Source: Hofstenia miamia (lineage: Eukaryota > Xenacoelomorpha > Acoela). Taken from it: a DNA stretch of 64,000 bases. The stretch lies in assembly GCA_004352715.1 (NCBI GenBank), contig SCFE01000020.1:448890-512889 (forward strand), in the 5' to 3' direction. How positions within the stretch are numbered: the first letter of the stretch is position 1; every line of letters starts with the position of its first letter. Below the pieces are notes generated by a model that saw nothing but the letters and a program-made list of their open reading frames with translations, ran no database searches and was not told the DNA's origin. The translations under genes and the position numbers were made by a program. Below are positions 20,441 to 32,199 of this stretch, piece by piece.

Positions 20441-21475
20441 TTATACAAGCACTCAATATTATGTAGAAAAACCTTTTCTTTGCTGGGCCGAAATTACTAT
20501 GTACTTAAAGCCCGCGATGCCTCCGCCTGTTAAAGTGATGGAACCTTTAAATCCTTTAAATTGTAAGCTTCCTGGTTCATTTGATGCACACTACCGTAAT
20601 TTTGGGTCAATCGAAACTATTCTAAAAAAATTTTAAAAAACATAAAATGGTGAAAATTTTTGGTTTACTTGCCATTCTGCCAAATCTAATTGCTTCTTAA
20701 AACTAATTTTTTTATTTTCAATAAATTTGGGCGTTTTTTAATGTATTCTACAATTTTCATTTTGATATTGACAGTTGTTTGTGTTGAAAATGACGTCCAC
20801 CTCCGCCCAATCCCAAAATGCTGGAATATGTACAATTTTTATCCAGGTGTTTTCTTTGTAACATGAAAGTAAATTTTTTAGTCATCTCAAGTATAAATAT
20901 ATGTAAAAAAAACTAACGTAATCGCCCGTATATGTTTGGCGAGGTAAATATATATAAATACATTAATACATGTATATGAATGAATATATCCATATATACA
21001 CAAACTTACTATACCCACCTACAACTGATGGAAAACTTCCGGATTCATGCAGTCAATATACATTACAAATATAATTTTTTAGATCGAAAATTGTAAATTT
21101 ATTAGTTATAGTTGTATGTTTAGAAAATCGCGATAATCAAGGCATTCAAATCATTATAGACACTTTCTCGTTTTCCACCCCATAGCATTTTACGATAACT
21201 ATATTCAATCTATGAAATTCGAAATTACGTTTAACTAAATTTAATAGTCTCTACTATTTATCTTATCAAAATATAAAATTTCAAACTTATTATATTAATT
21301 TATATTATGCCTAAAGTTTTTCTATTTCCATTTAAAACAATCAATCATAGAGCCCATGAAAATTCTAAACCATCTGCATGTTGAATAAACAAAGAACATA
21401 TTTGTAGCGACGTTCAATTAATATTTAATCCCATTTTGAAATGATTTTCACACTAAAAACTCCACAAAGGTCAAA
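20408..21475. other. Duplicated non-coding flank downstream of Tc1, unit 1
   Basis: Aligns with about 45009-46060 in unit 2, including the stretch CGCGATAATC and the following AT-rich DNA. No coding frame. A microsatellite difference occurs near 20945 / 45494. Confidence 0.6.
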
Positions 21476-21499
21476 AAACCAGAAGACTTAGTAGTACTA

Positions 21500-22545
21500 A
21501 TGCTTGCATGCTCACTTAATGTCCCATGTTGTTCATCCTAGTAGGATCCTACTAATCCCCATGCTTCTAGCAGCACTCCTTTGCACTGCAGAGACGCTGG
21601 AAGCAGGGGGGTTACTGAACCACTGTATTGAATTGGGGGAACTGCTGCTGATTTGTTATTCAGTTAATTCTGAATAAATTAATTTTTAAACATTGGTTTT
21701 CTAGTGTTTAAGATTTAAAATTAAATATATAAATAAATTCTAAGATTTGCATAATTAATTAGAATAATTTATTCTGACTAAAGTGTTTTTAAATGGGTTT
21801 GTTGCTATTTTATATATAGATGCAAAGTATCAAATAATTGCACCTATCTTTGATGGATGCTTTTGGCCCTAGGGGAACAACACCCCTTAGAAACAATAAA
21901 TAACTGTTCCATTTGAGGGGGGTCAACATCCCCATTAATAGAGGGGAAAACTCCCCCATAGAAATATTACTTTTTAGACACTATATATCTCTTTTTGGAC
22001 ACTCTATTTTATAAAGAATTGTATTTGAAATATATAAAGTATAAAATAAAAAAACTAAGTATAAAAACAAAGTATACAAATATAATAAGTATACAAAATT
22101 GCATTTTATTAAATAAACATGTTGTTTGATTAGATGTGGTGGCACTGAAAAGTGCCTGTATGTTGTTTTGATTCTGATGGGTGGCACTAAAAAGTCAAAA
22201 AATGACTAAGTCCAAAATAAATAAATATAATCTAACTATAAACAACAACTAATAACTAAAACAATATTTTATTTATTCAATAAACTTCATGTTTGATCAG
22301 ATGTGGTAGCACTAAAAAGTGCCTGCACTATGTTTTGATTCTGATGGGTGGCACTAAAAAGTGCCAAACTATGTTTTGATTCTGATGGGTGGCACTAAAA
22401 AGTGCCAAACTAAATAGAAGAATTAAATAAAGAAACAAAAAGGCAACTAAAAAAGAACTGAAATGAAAGAAACTAAATACCAACTAACTAAATATCCATG
22501 AGAGATCTGCAGCCTCAGGATCAACATGGAAGCTTCCCCTGCGAC
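21500..22545. other. Unit 1-specific interval without recognised gene
   Basis: No homology to unit 2 was seen. It contains odd G- or C-run segments (GGGGGGTTACTG near 21608; repeated AGGGGAA/CCCC motifs at 21870-21955) and an array of hairpin-forming repeats (22141-22406). No credible open frame. Confidence 0.5.
22141..22406. repeat. Tandem hairpin repeats GGCACT-AAAA-AGTGCC
   Basis: Five imperfect copies of a 6-bp stem, 4-base loop palindrome occur at 22141, 22183, 22308, 22350 and 22391. Copies four and five are 41 bp apart within a repeated unit containing TTTTGATTCTGATGGGTG. A longer segment (GTTTGATYAGATGTGG) precedes copies one and three. No recognised family. Confidence 0.75.
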
Positions 22546-23370
22546 CAAAGCCATGTCAATGATATCAAACTTGAGATTAACTACAATGTTTTTCAAGATT
22601 GAGAAAATTAAAGTAGAAATTTAGAGCAGAAAATGGCAGTTAAGGGCAACCCCTTTTAAATTGCTCAAAGTTTTTAAAATTTAATAATTCTATAAAACGG
22701 CTTTTGCATAGGGATGTGAAACTGGCCTCCATTTGAGTGCATATGAATATATCAAAATATGTGTTTCTTAAATTATCCAAGTTTCATTTGATTTTTGAAA
22801 AAATTGGTTGCACATTAGTAGAAAAAATTCGATTCACATTAACAATTCCTATAAATTTTCAACGTTTCTGTCAAAGAAAAACAAATGGCTATCGTATTCT
22901 TATTTAAGAATTTGTACAAGGATAAAAAATGCGAAAAAGTTATTATCCCAGATAGGAGCCTTTCTCAAATATATTCTGTTTCCGGCACTGCTTGAATAGA
23001 GCAATGTTTCTGTTTGATATTTAAATAATATCATGTTTACTTTTGGGTTATTGTATGTAACGAAAATATTTCGCCTGATTCTTTTACAACAACAGTGTTT
23101 CGATCAATACCAAGCAATGAACAGACTGCTTGCCTTGCTAGCTAAATCGGATATAATTTAATCGCTTGAGCGAGCCTAGGTACAGCATTAAGGCATCTGC
23201 TTGCTGTGGCGCAATCATTTAATTAGTTTTAAAGCAAATCGTAATGAATGTTGTTTTAACACAAACTAAGAATTTACGATTTGTACAATTGCATAGATAT
23301 AAATTCATACAATTAAGAATGAAATTCATTTATTAAAGAATTATTGGGCAAGCACTCCTTGCCTTGTTTA

Positions 23371-24385
23371 GGGTGCATTCACACAGAAAGATTGTGCTTG
23401 GTAGAGCGAGCTTTTGGCGTTCACACAGAAAACGAGCTTGCGCTAGCTTTAAATCTTGGGTATTCACACAGAGAGATTGCGATATTTTCTAGCAATGTCC
23501 AATTAAATCCTAGCGCGAGCGATATTTTCTAACACATGTTATTTAAAGATAGTTCTATTCACACAGAAAGCGCACGAGTGCGCGATTGTAAAAGATTGTA
23601 AATTTGATTTTAAAACATGCTAAATATTTTTGATGATGACATCTCACAATAATTTAAATTCATGCCAAAAATTTGTACGAAGTACGTATAATGTATTTAC
23701 TTTCAAATTATTATTTAATATTATCACAAAAATTGTATTATTGAACGTATTTGTAAAATAGGTTTTGTCCACAACATTTTTTATTTATAGCAGTTACTAA
23801 TTGAACTATAGTAACTGCTATTAATAAAAAATGTTTTGATTTCTATATTCTTAAAAATCTGCCTAAATTAGAAAAAGTTTTTTAATTCACCTGTAATTTA
23901 GAATTTCACAAAATTTAAATTGCATTAAGGTTAATCAAAATATTAAATAAATTAAGAAAAACAATAATTTTAATGAAGAATTTAATAGGCTGTCTAATCG
24001 CATAGATTCCATTGTATCAAATTATTTTCAGTTAGTTATTTACATANNNNNNNNNNNNNNNNNNNNNNNNNNNNNNNNNNNNNNNNNTCACAAAATTTAA
24101 ATTGCATTAAGGTTAATCAAAATATTAAATAAATTAAGAAAAACAATAATTTTAATGAAGAATTTAATAGGCTGTCTAATCGCATAGATTCCATTGTATC
24201 AAATTATTTTCAGTTAGTTATTTACATAAATATCAATTAAATTGTAATAATGTTTACATATTAAAAATTATCCACTTTGATTCGCTCAAATGCAATAAAA
24301 TATGACAATATGTAGAGAATATTATTGAATATTTCCCTAATAGCAATTAAAAGCTCGCGTTCTGTGTGAACACTCTCGTATTAAT
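23371..24385. mobile_element. MITE-like element with TTCACACAGAAAG repeats
   Basis: Begins GGGTGCATTCACACAG after a TTA at 23368-23370. The opposite end carries TTCTGTGTGAACACTC (about 24360-24375), an inverted counterpart. Three direct TTCACACAGAGA/AAA motifs lie at 23378, 23420 and 23463, about 43 bp apart, with a fourth near 23559. No coding potential. GGGTG..TTCACAC ends preceded by TTA would suit a PIF/Harbinger-type MITE, but the exact right boundary is unclear. Confidence 0.5.
23906..24228. other. Gap flanked by identical 141-bp sequence (contig overlap)
   Basis: 23906-24046 and 24088-24228 appear identical and flank 41 Ns (24047-24087). This is the pattern of an unmerged contig overlap. 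Confidence 0.9.
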
Positions 24386-24399
24386 ACATTGCTAGAACC

Positions 24400-25405
24400 C
24401 AGATAACAATTTTGGTTGTTTTTATGTTGTTTATAGTTGTTTCATACTTTTGGTTGTTGCAGCAACCACTAACATCCTAATAACAACTTTAGTAAAAAAT
24501 AATCAGTGAGCAGATGCTTGCAAATAAAACTCATTTTGTTAGTTTNNNNNNNNNNNNNNNNNNNNNNNNNNNNNNNNNNNNNNNNNNNNNNNNNNNNNNN
24601 NNNNNNNNNNNNNNNNNNNNNNNNNNNNNNNNNNNNNNNNNNNNNNNNNNNNNNNNNNNNNNNNNNNNNNNNNNNNNNNNNNNNNNNNNNNNNNNNNNNN
24701 NNNNNNNNNNNNNNNNNNNNNNNNNNNNNNNNNNNNNNNNNNNNNNNNNNNNNNNNNNNNNNNNNNNNNNNNNNNNNNNNNNNNNNNNNNNNNNNNNNNN
24801 NNNNNNNNNNNNNNNNNNNNNNNNNNNNNGCTTGCAAATAAAACTCATTTTGTTAGTTTTATTACTAGATCCTTTTATAAAAAAAAAGATTTGCGAAACC
24901 TTTCTTGAAATTTTTAATTTGCGAAAAATTATAATATACCAGATATGTGAATTTTCAAAATAATTTATTCATGAATATTTGAACACCTTGATATTGACAG
25001 TTAAATAGCATAAGTTATAATTGAGCTGAAGAGATTTTTCACGACTTAAGAAAGTACTCTTACAAAATTGTGCTTAATTTTAGGGTTTTAAATTTTTGTT
25101 AAATTTGGCAGATTTTTATGCTCATTGTTATCATTTATATACAAGACATTCATTTAAATCTTTAACAAATGTTTGTATTGAATATGCTTGATAGTATCTC
25201 AAAGATAATGGTCTGTCCTTTGTTGGACTTGTCTTTGTTTAAATGCAATGTTTAAACAGCTTAGTAATATAAAATTTTATTTTGCATATAAAAGAAATGC
25301 TAAAACAATCATGTGACAACATAAAACAACGGTGTTACAACCTCAAAATGTTGCTGTTTCATTCATAAAAAAACAACCAAAAAGCAACCTAATGTGACGT
25401 TGTTG
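24400..25405. repeat. AT-rich repeat with GGTTGTT ends, containing a gap
   Basis: Left end ATAACAATTTTGGTTG and right end (complement) AGGTTGCTTTTTGGTTG are roughly inverted; GTTGTT/AACAAC motifs recur near both ends. 284 Ns (24546-24829) interrupt it, flanked by the same 30 bp on both sides (24516-24545, 24830-24859), again an overlap artefact. No gene. It probably represents another small non-autonomous insertion. Confidence 0.4.
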
Positions 25406-25429
25406 AAGACGAGCCGCCTATGTGTATAT

Positions 25430-26905
25430 CATTAATAAAGACTGATTGAAAGAAAATTCACAATTTTGCAAATATAAATCCTAGGTAAAATTCACCTTGG
25501 TTCAATTTCTTTGATACTGGTTATTGGTGCACAAATTATTAACAATGACGAGTTTAGAATAACGTAAACGTCACGTCACCTGATTAATTAACGATAATAT
25601 AGGTCCAAGTGAGTCACCAATAAAAAGACTATGCATCTGTGTTGACCTTATCGGCAACTAGAAAAAAATGATTTTGATATGCTTTGTTTACAACAATATT
25701 AAGGAGAAAAAATTCGAGATACATTCTATTTAAAATTTCTATCTTAGTCAGATTTTCTTTTACGAGTATTCCGCATTTGTTGTTGAAAATAACATGCCTA
25801 AGATGAATTTTTAACGTTAGTTTGCAAAGCAAAATATCTCAAAAAACACTGATTTTCCTACCGAGGATAAGGTTGGAAATCTGTATCCTAAAGATTGAAC
25901 ACCTTAAAGCAAACCATTGAAATCCTTATACAGTGCGAATAATTAGAAGAACTGGTATACTAGATTGAGTTATCAACTACTGAAGAGTAGCAAATTTCAT
26001 TTGTTATGAAAATTTAATTTGATCAGAAGTAATTATATATCATCATAATTCATATTTGTTTGCTAGTTGACAGACGTATCCAGTAATGCTATTAATGGAC
26101 CATTCGCCTACCATTAATGGAATATAGAAGCTGATAAATAATTATTTTGAAATTGAAATCAAACTTTAATGTAATGTATATATTTTATACAATATCAAAT
26201 TATATATAATATCAAATTTAAAAAGTCTCACTCAGCGCAAAAATAACATGAAATGAATTAAAACTCTTGAAAAGTGTATTGAATATACAATAATTTTGAA
26301 TTATCCCTCTCATCAGCAAATTGGTTTTCTGTGTGTTTAATTTAAATGAGAAGCTGAAAAGCTTTTTAGACATTATTCATCTGAACAGATTTGGAACTGT
26401 TAGTTAAATCCAGTACAAAATTCAAAGCAGATAATGCTGATTCCAATAAACCTTAGGTATAACTGACATTTGCAATGCATTGAGGCGTGAAACGAACAAA
26501 GCCAATGAACACTATAAAAATTCTCAAACCAGAAAAAAGTTCAAATATTTAACATGCCCGTCTAATACATTAAATCACAAATTGCCACTAATTATCAACT
26601 AATGAAAGCTATCAGGAAATGAAAGGCATCAGGAAATGAAAAGGATCCAGGAATAACTAGATGGTCAACTTGGCAGTGGTTGCAAAAAACTCTGACTAAT
26701 TGTCCCCTTAGTTATACATCCATCCCTTAGAAACTTAGCAGAAATTTGTCATGAATTTATATGATTTAATATTGAGCAGAAAAGGCAGCAAGTTAAGTGG
26801 AGCAAGACTAAACTTTAATGAATGAAGGCGCACACAAGGGCCCTATTTATACTAGCAATATTAATTAACAACAACTGATGCAGATGATGTCTGCCATTTT
26901 TATAG
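25430..26905. other. 3' block of duplication unit 1
   Basis: From about 25700 this aligns with 50820-52140 in unit 2 and ends in the same TCTGCCATTTTTATAGAAG next to a TA microsatellite. Non-coding by eye. It contains the short direct repeats GAAATGAAAGGCATCAG / GAAATGAAAAGG near 26615-26645. Confidence 0.6.
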
Positions 26906-26906
26906 A

Positions 26907-26910
<4 letters not shown>

Positions 26911-26960
<50 letters not shown>
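26911..26960. repeat. (TA)n microsatellite at the end of unit 1
   Basis: An uninterrupted TA run of about 50 bp lies at the point where homology with unit 2 stops; unit 2 has a shorter run at about 52153-52168. Confidence 0.9.
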
Positions 26961-26967
<7 letters not shown>

Positions 26968-27700
26968 TCACACTTGTTCTTGGAAGACAATTTTGATCTC
27001 TATCACAATCTGAATATTCATTTAAAATATCTTACAATAAAAAAAATTATATTGATTGAAATTTGCTTTGAGGAATGACAAGCCTGTCCTTATATACATG
27101 TATACTATATTTTAAGTTGGTTTTTACGAAATAATGAATTTGAAATGATTACAAAAATATAGTCTAAATAGGATTCACATGAGTTTATCTAAATGTTGAG
27201 GTACTTTTGCGTTATTTCCTCTACCCTTGCCCCACTCAAATAATTGCAAAAATATGCTAGTTTATCAATTTAGTAACTACGACCTTAACCTTAAACCTAT
27301 CCCAAGCCCTGACCCAAACCATGCCCCAAAGTTTATGCTAGAAGCAATATGAACATTTATCATTAATATCAGTAATTTTCAACATGAATTATATAATAAT
27401 TAGGTGTTTTTGAGTTATATTCCCCTCACTCCAAATTAATGCAAAAATGTAACAATATGTTTTTTCCTCACTATTCTTTGAATAATTAATTGTTTACATC
27501 ATTTAGAAATGCCATAATGAAGACTATAATATAATATTTTTGCAACAACAGGGAATTATCCACATTCAAAGTCAATTTAGACTTGAACAACAATTGTCTT
27601 TGGTATTTGGGCTACAAAATCGGTGGAAATTTAGAATTAGCGAGTGCAGAAATTAAATGGGTGTGTTAACAAAAAATTGGCAAGTTAGTTCTCGATTACC
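26961..27700. other. Non-coding interval between unit 1 and the Merlin remnant
   Basis: AT-rich with a C-rich patch of degenerate ACCTTAACCTTAAACC / CCAAGCCCTGACCC type at about 27282-27330. No open frame. Confidence 0.4.
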
Positions 27701-27739
27701 ACTTCGAAAAATTGTTCTATTTATATCTATGGGTGTTCG

Positions 27740-28045
27740 AGATGATATCTAAAGTCTTTTGTGAATGTGAATTAGAGATTACACAAAGTGATGTGGTTGA
27801 TTTGGTCGAATTATTTAAGAGAAGTCTGTGCTTCCCATCTAATTGCAAATTAGTCAGTTATTAGAATACCTGGGAGAGTCGTAGGAATTAATGAAAGTCT
27901 TTTTACATGTCGCAAAAACAATCGTGTTCTTCCTCAACAGTGGGTCTTCGGTGGCGCTTGCAGGAAAACAGATGAACGTTTCCTTTTTGCAGTTCCCGAT
28001 AGATTTGCAACACACTGTAAATTATTCTCCAATAAATTAAGTTTT
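27740..28045 (+). pseudogene. Merlin (IS1016/ISXO2-like) transposase remnant
   Basis: In one frame from 27788 the sequence reads SNYLREVCASHLIAN, a TAG stop, then IPGRVVGINESLFTCRKNN, RVLPQQWVFGGACRKTDE and RFLFAVPDRFATHC. This is the Merlin/ISXO2 core: REVC, GGPGxVVEIDES, KxxRG, WVFGGxxRxTG, VPxR. The first catalytic Asp of IDES is Asn (GINES), so with the stop the copy is inactive. Upstream N-terminal Merlin sequence is degraded. Ends and target duplication were not defined. Confidence 0.7.
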
Positions 28046-28399
28046 GTATACTTTGTAGTTAATCCCGAATTTATTATTATATTCATAAATATGTTGTTCT
28101 TCATGTTGTATATTATTGGTATTATGTTGATGAATTTTCAATTGTTGCAATTTGGAGAGGAGGAGATAATGTAAAAGTAAAAAATTTTCTACTCCAGCAT
28201 GTCTTTTTCATACTGAATTAATAGCAAAAGCTTAAAATTCTTTTTTTTTGTATTGCACAGAGTCAGGTGTGTTTGCAGGATTTTCTGGCGGGAACATCTT
28301 AGTCATGACCAAAAGCAGGACCATAAAAATGCATTTCACGATTTTAGATTTTAAATTTTTCAATTTTTTTAGTGAAAAATTTTTGATTTAAACCAGTCA

Positions 28400-30190
28400 A
28401 AATCGGTTTTGAAAACATCGCAATGTCCCCAATCAACACCCAAACAAAAAATTGGCTACTGAAGGGGCACGTAGAAAAAATGTCATCCCCAGAGAAGATG
28501 AAGAAACCAATGCAAATAATTGAAAAAATGATAATAAACAAAAGCCCAATGGAGAGAACAAACACTGTGGACATAGGAAACAAGACAGGAATCGCATTGA
28601 AATAGCATTGTTTGACAAACCCATGAGAAAGTATATGTGGGGTGCCACATCAGAAACGCAGCTGAGACAGGTAGAAATGGAACCCTGGATAACAACAAAG
28701 AAAATTATAAAAAGGAAAATTTTCGACACCAAAGAAATAGTTAAAACCATGAAGGAGAAAAATGTACATCAATGCTACAGGAAGATATGAAACGTTATGA
28801 GAAAGAAAGTCCGCGATGCACATTCGTGAAGATAATAAAGAGCGCAGAGATGATGCAAAGAGATTACAGAACCTGTCAAAGTCTGCGAAATGATAACAAA
28901 AACACAAAGGGAAATTCTTGAAGAGGAAGATTTACTAACCTCAACACAACTGATGCTATCCCCAAAAATGCAACAGCAAATCAATAGAATCAAATAGAAA
29001 AATGGGGAGCTACCAGTCTGGAAAGTATGATGGAATGGATAGACACGGACGACAAGAGATTTTTGGTTGAAATAAAGATAATGAAGGAATCAGAGGAAAT
29101 TCGCTCCAGAAATTACCAGAAAGTAAAAGAGGAACAAATGGTGGCATCTATGAAATTAATGTTCATGGAAGCTTTCACAAAAACAGGGTTGGAAGAGCTG
29201 CTAAAGCCATATAATCAGTTGGCTGTCGACGTGGAATGCATAACATGAAAATAGAGATGAAAGACCAGATCCAGATAAAAATAAGCAGAAGAGGGTTAAT
29301 GCAAAGCTTTTTTTTAGGATCCACTGAAAGACAGTAAGATGAACTACTCAGAAACAATTGGATTGGCAACAGCACCAACACTATCAGCAACCAGACAGAG
29401 CAACAAATTGAAACAAGAATCCTCTTTTTTATGCTACCAGAAATGATATCAATTCCAATGATACTCCCAAGATGGAGGATACCTAAAGATGTAAAATACA
29501 AAACCTACATGAGCACAAAAGAATGACTACATGTGATCAAAAGAAATCATGCTCAGCAATGACAACAAGGAACACATATATATTGAGGGAGTGATAACTC
29601 CCTATCAACTATACACTCAAGGCAGCTGAAAGAACTAAGAGACAAGATTGATAAAAGAACAACAAAAGCACTAATTTTATTTTCAGGAGTAAACAATGTA
29701 GTCTGGCTGGACTTGTGTGATAAACAGTATTGCTATTACAACGTCACAAAGCAGGTCAAGATTGTAACAATGATAAGATTAAACAAGAATGATCCAAATG
29801 ATATAACAGAGGAGGAAGTAATGAATAACATAAGTTTTTTTATAAGGACGTTGTCAATACCAGAAGCCTTTGAAAAGTGTTTACATTCTTTTATCCAGAC
29901 ACAGAAATTCACAAAGACTTAGCACACACAAGTAGAGAGGATGCTCAAATGACACTAATGATATCAATAAATGGGATCCACCTCTATCAGAAATTCTAAG
30001 AAATATTTTCAAGAAAGATGAATGAGTTATGAGAGATCACACCAATATTGGAGAACATCAAAGAAGCAAAATTTCTGCGCTATCACAGTACAGGAACTAC
30101 AGAGAGAGAGGCAATACTAAAAATGACAAAAAAGCCAGAATTTGCAACAACAAGCTGGAACAATCCAAAAGCAGAAATGATAATCTGAAA
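28400..30190 (+). pseudogene. Unidentified decayed coding stretch upstream of an LTR
   Basis: The plus strand is strongly purine-rich, with multiple Lys/Glu-rich open pieces at 28423-28605, 28608-28790, 29027-29248 and 29713-29922. Pieces include KVKEEQMVASMKLMFMEAF and LNKNDPNDITEEEVMNN. Separated stops and frame changes give the look of a once-continuous gene. It runs straight into a plus-oriented LTR (about 30190), so it may be the internal region of that LTR element, for example gag or a 3' ORF. No diagnostic retroviral motif was found, so the assignment is open. Confidence 0.35.
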
Positions 30191-31160
30191 AGCTGATGCC
30201 TAATTCAAAGATCAACGTTGCTAAAGAAGAATAAAAAAGAGATTAGTTGGTCAAGGAAGACTATCATTGAATTATGATTAACTAAATATTAATTGTAAAT
30301 CAAAATCAATTTAAGTTTAGCATCATTAATTTTGTAAAATGCAAATAAGAGAGAACATTACCAAATAGTACTTGTCAATAAACAATTTGGCAAAATGAAG
30401 GGGGCAATATTGCTTCCACTATTTTTAGCCATCTTAGCAGACAATAATTTGAAATTCAAATCAACAGGCACTTTTTGCATCAAAACTTTAAATAGAGAGA
30501 AATCATTTTAGAAAGCTGTTGAAGTAAATTCTTTGAAAATTGTATCTTTAGATTTAACTTGGTTTGCTTATTATTAAATCATGTCAAGCTAAACAGTAAA
30601 TGCATTAGTAGTGGCAAGGGCACTCATCGGGAGTGATTCAAGGGTCCTTGATCCAAGCCATGAACATGCATCTAGGTTAGGGGTAGGAGTAGGAGACCTA
30701 TGAATAGACTGATAATGAGACCAAGCATGTATTAGTAAGTAAATATAGGTTAGAAACTGGAAATAGTTAGTTATTTAATTAATTATTTACTCATTTAAAG
30801 CCAGTATTTTTTGGTCATGGCTAAACATATATTTGTTAAGCATTGCAAGTATAAATTACACATTACATATTGAGTTTAAGTCAGTTACATCCAGCCTTGA
30901 GGGTTGCACTGAGTTAGGATAGGGAACACATAAGCTACTTTGTTGAGCAGAGATTTGGAAGCAATCCATTGGCAATGAAGAGGACTAGGTGTTGGAAGAT
31001 TGGAGATCAATCATCAAGGAAACTGCAGCCATCAATTTATACCTAAATAGTATTCAAATAAAATGGAGTCTAATAAGAGTTAACTACAATCATTAATAAG
31101 ATAAAGCAGTTGATACAAGTACATCCCTACTCACACTTAACAAAGAGTTATATTCAAAAG
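30190..31160 (+). mobile_element. LTR (subfamily B), plus orientation
   Basis: Aligns with 7916-9003 over its length, e.g. the AAGAAGAATAA start region, TAATAGTGGCAAGG-type middle and CATCCCTACTCACAC end. Both termini are degraded, so no target duplication could be read. Confidence 0.55.
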
Positions 31161-31298
31161 GAATTAATCAATCTATGTTAAATTTTTGTAGCAGATGCTA
31201 CAAGATTCTTTGTATTCTGTGAAGAAGAAACTGTTTGCCTCAGGTAGAAAAAAGAAATTCTTTTCACTTTACCTGCTCTCTGCTGTCATGGTCGCCAT

Positions 31299-31955
31299 GT
31301 ATCATCCTCTACCAGGCATTATCACTGTTTCTCCTTTGTTACTTTATAACATTGGTTGTATCTTTGCAGGTAGGGATTTACTAATGTAATACTGCTTTAG
31401 CTTTTATGTATTTCTGTTAACTTAATTTAACAAGATTTAACTATTCACTATTTAGGTGATGAAGCCATGCAGCATCTCCTCCAATTGATCAATAGTGGGC
31501 ACCTTCTGAAGCTGATCTCCACATCCAGTTTCACTTGTTCACCAAGGATCCACTTGGTTGATTTCCACTTCTCAGCTCATGGCATAGCTTATGTGTACCC
31601 TATCCTAGCTTGGTGCATACTCAAGGCAGGACACAACTCGACTTAGTCTCTATTTGTAAAAGTGTTTCATGTTTGTAATTAATATTACATGTAGCCATTA
31701 CTGAAATATATTAGTTTAATACATAGCAGCTTCCTAACCTACATTTAGTAATCATTACATGCTTGGTCATCATTAATTTGGATCTAAAATATTATAACTG
31801 CAAATTCCTAGGTTTTGGCTTAACAGCCATATTTCAAGCTTGTTTATTATAATACATGTAGATAAATGATTGGTAATCAACTAAATGAGAATAAAAACCC
31901 CTATTCCTAACCTAAGTGCACTTTTGTGGCCTGGCACAAGGACCCTTGATTTTCC
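31299..31955 (-). mobile_element. Partial LTR (subfamily B), minus orientation, with PBS
   Basis: The minus strand ends GGTAGAGGATGATACA at 31299 and is followed by TGGCGACCATGACAG, the same primer-binding site as in the A subfamily. About 110 bp of leader follow to 31190. The U3 start is truncated at about 31955, where integrase-side sequence begins. The PBS shows that this was a 5' LTR and not a solo LTR. It lies tail to tail with the preceding plus-oriented LTR. Confidence 0.6.
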
Positions 31956-32199
31956 TAAATTCGTTAGTAAATTTAAATCCCATATTCAAAGGTCATATAT
32001 ATTTCTATCTTTTGCTGCCATCTGAGGCATCACTCTTCTACCTAAAATTTGGTTTCTAATATCACCTTTGAACTCCTCATCATAGCTCTCCTCAGGGAGA
32101 ATGTCTAAATCATTCATCTCATATATTATTTCATTATTATTCTACACATTAAATTTGAACTCAGCTTTGTCATCCAGCTTTATTGTCTGCCAATACTCT

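Larger units (their letters stand above)
22546..25422 (-). mobile_element. Second copy of the hAT-like element, inverted and interrupted
   Basis: 22546-23362 is the reverse complement of the outer parts of 5145-7652 without the piggyBac; the TTAA target at about 22905 is single. The expected terminus reappears at about 25408-25422 as GACGAGCCGCCTATG, the complement of the CATAGGCGGCTCGTGC end. About 2 kb of other repeats (23371-25405) lie between. The other terminus near 22.5 kb is missing. Confidence 0.65.

Noticed and set aside
27282-27330. Possible interstitial telomeric repeat (ACCTTAACCTTAAACC)
   Set aside because: Too short and irregular to be a telomeric array.
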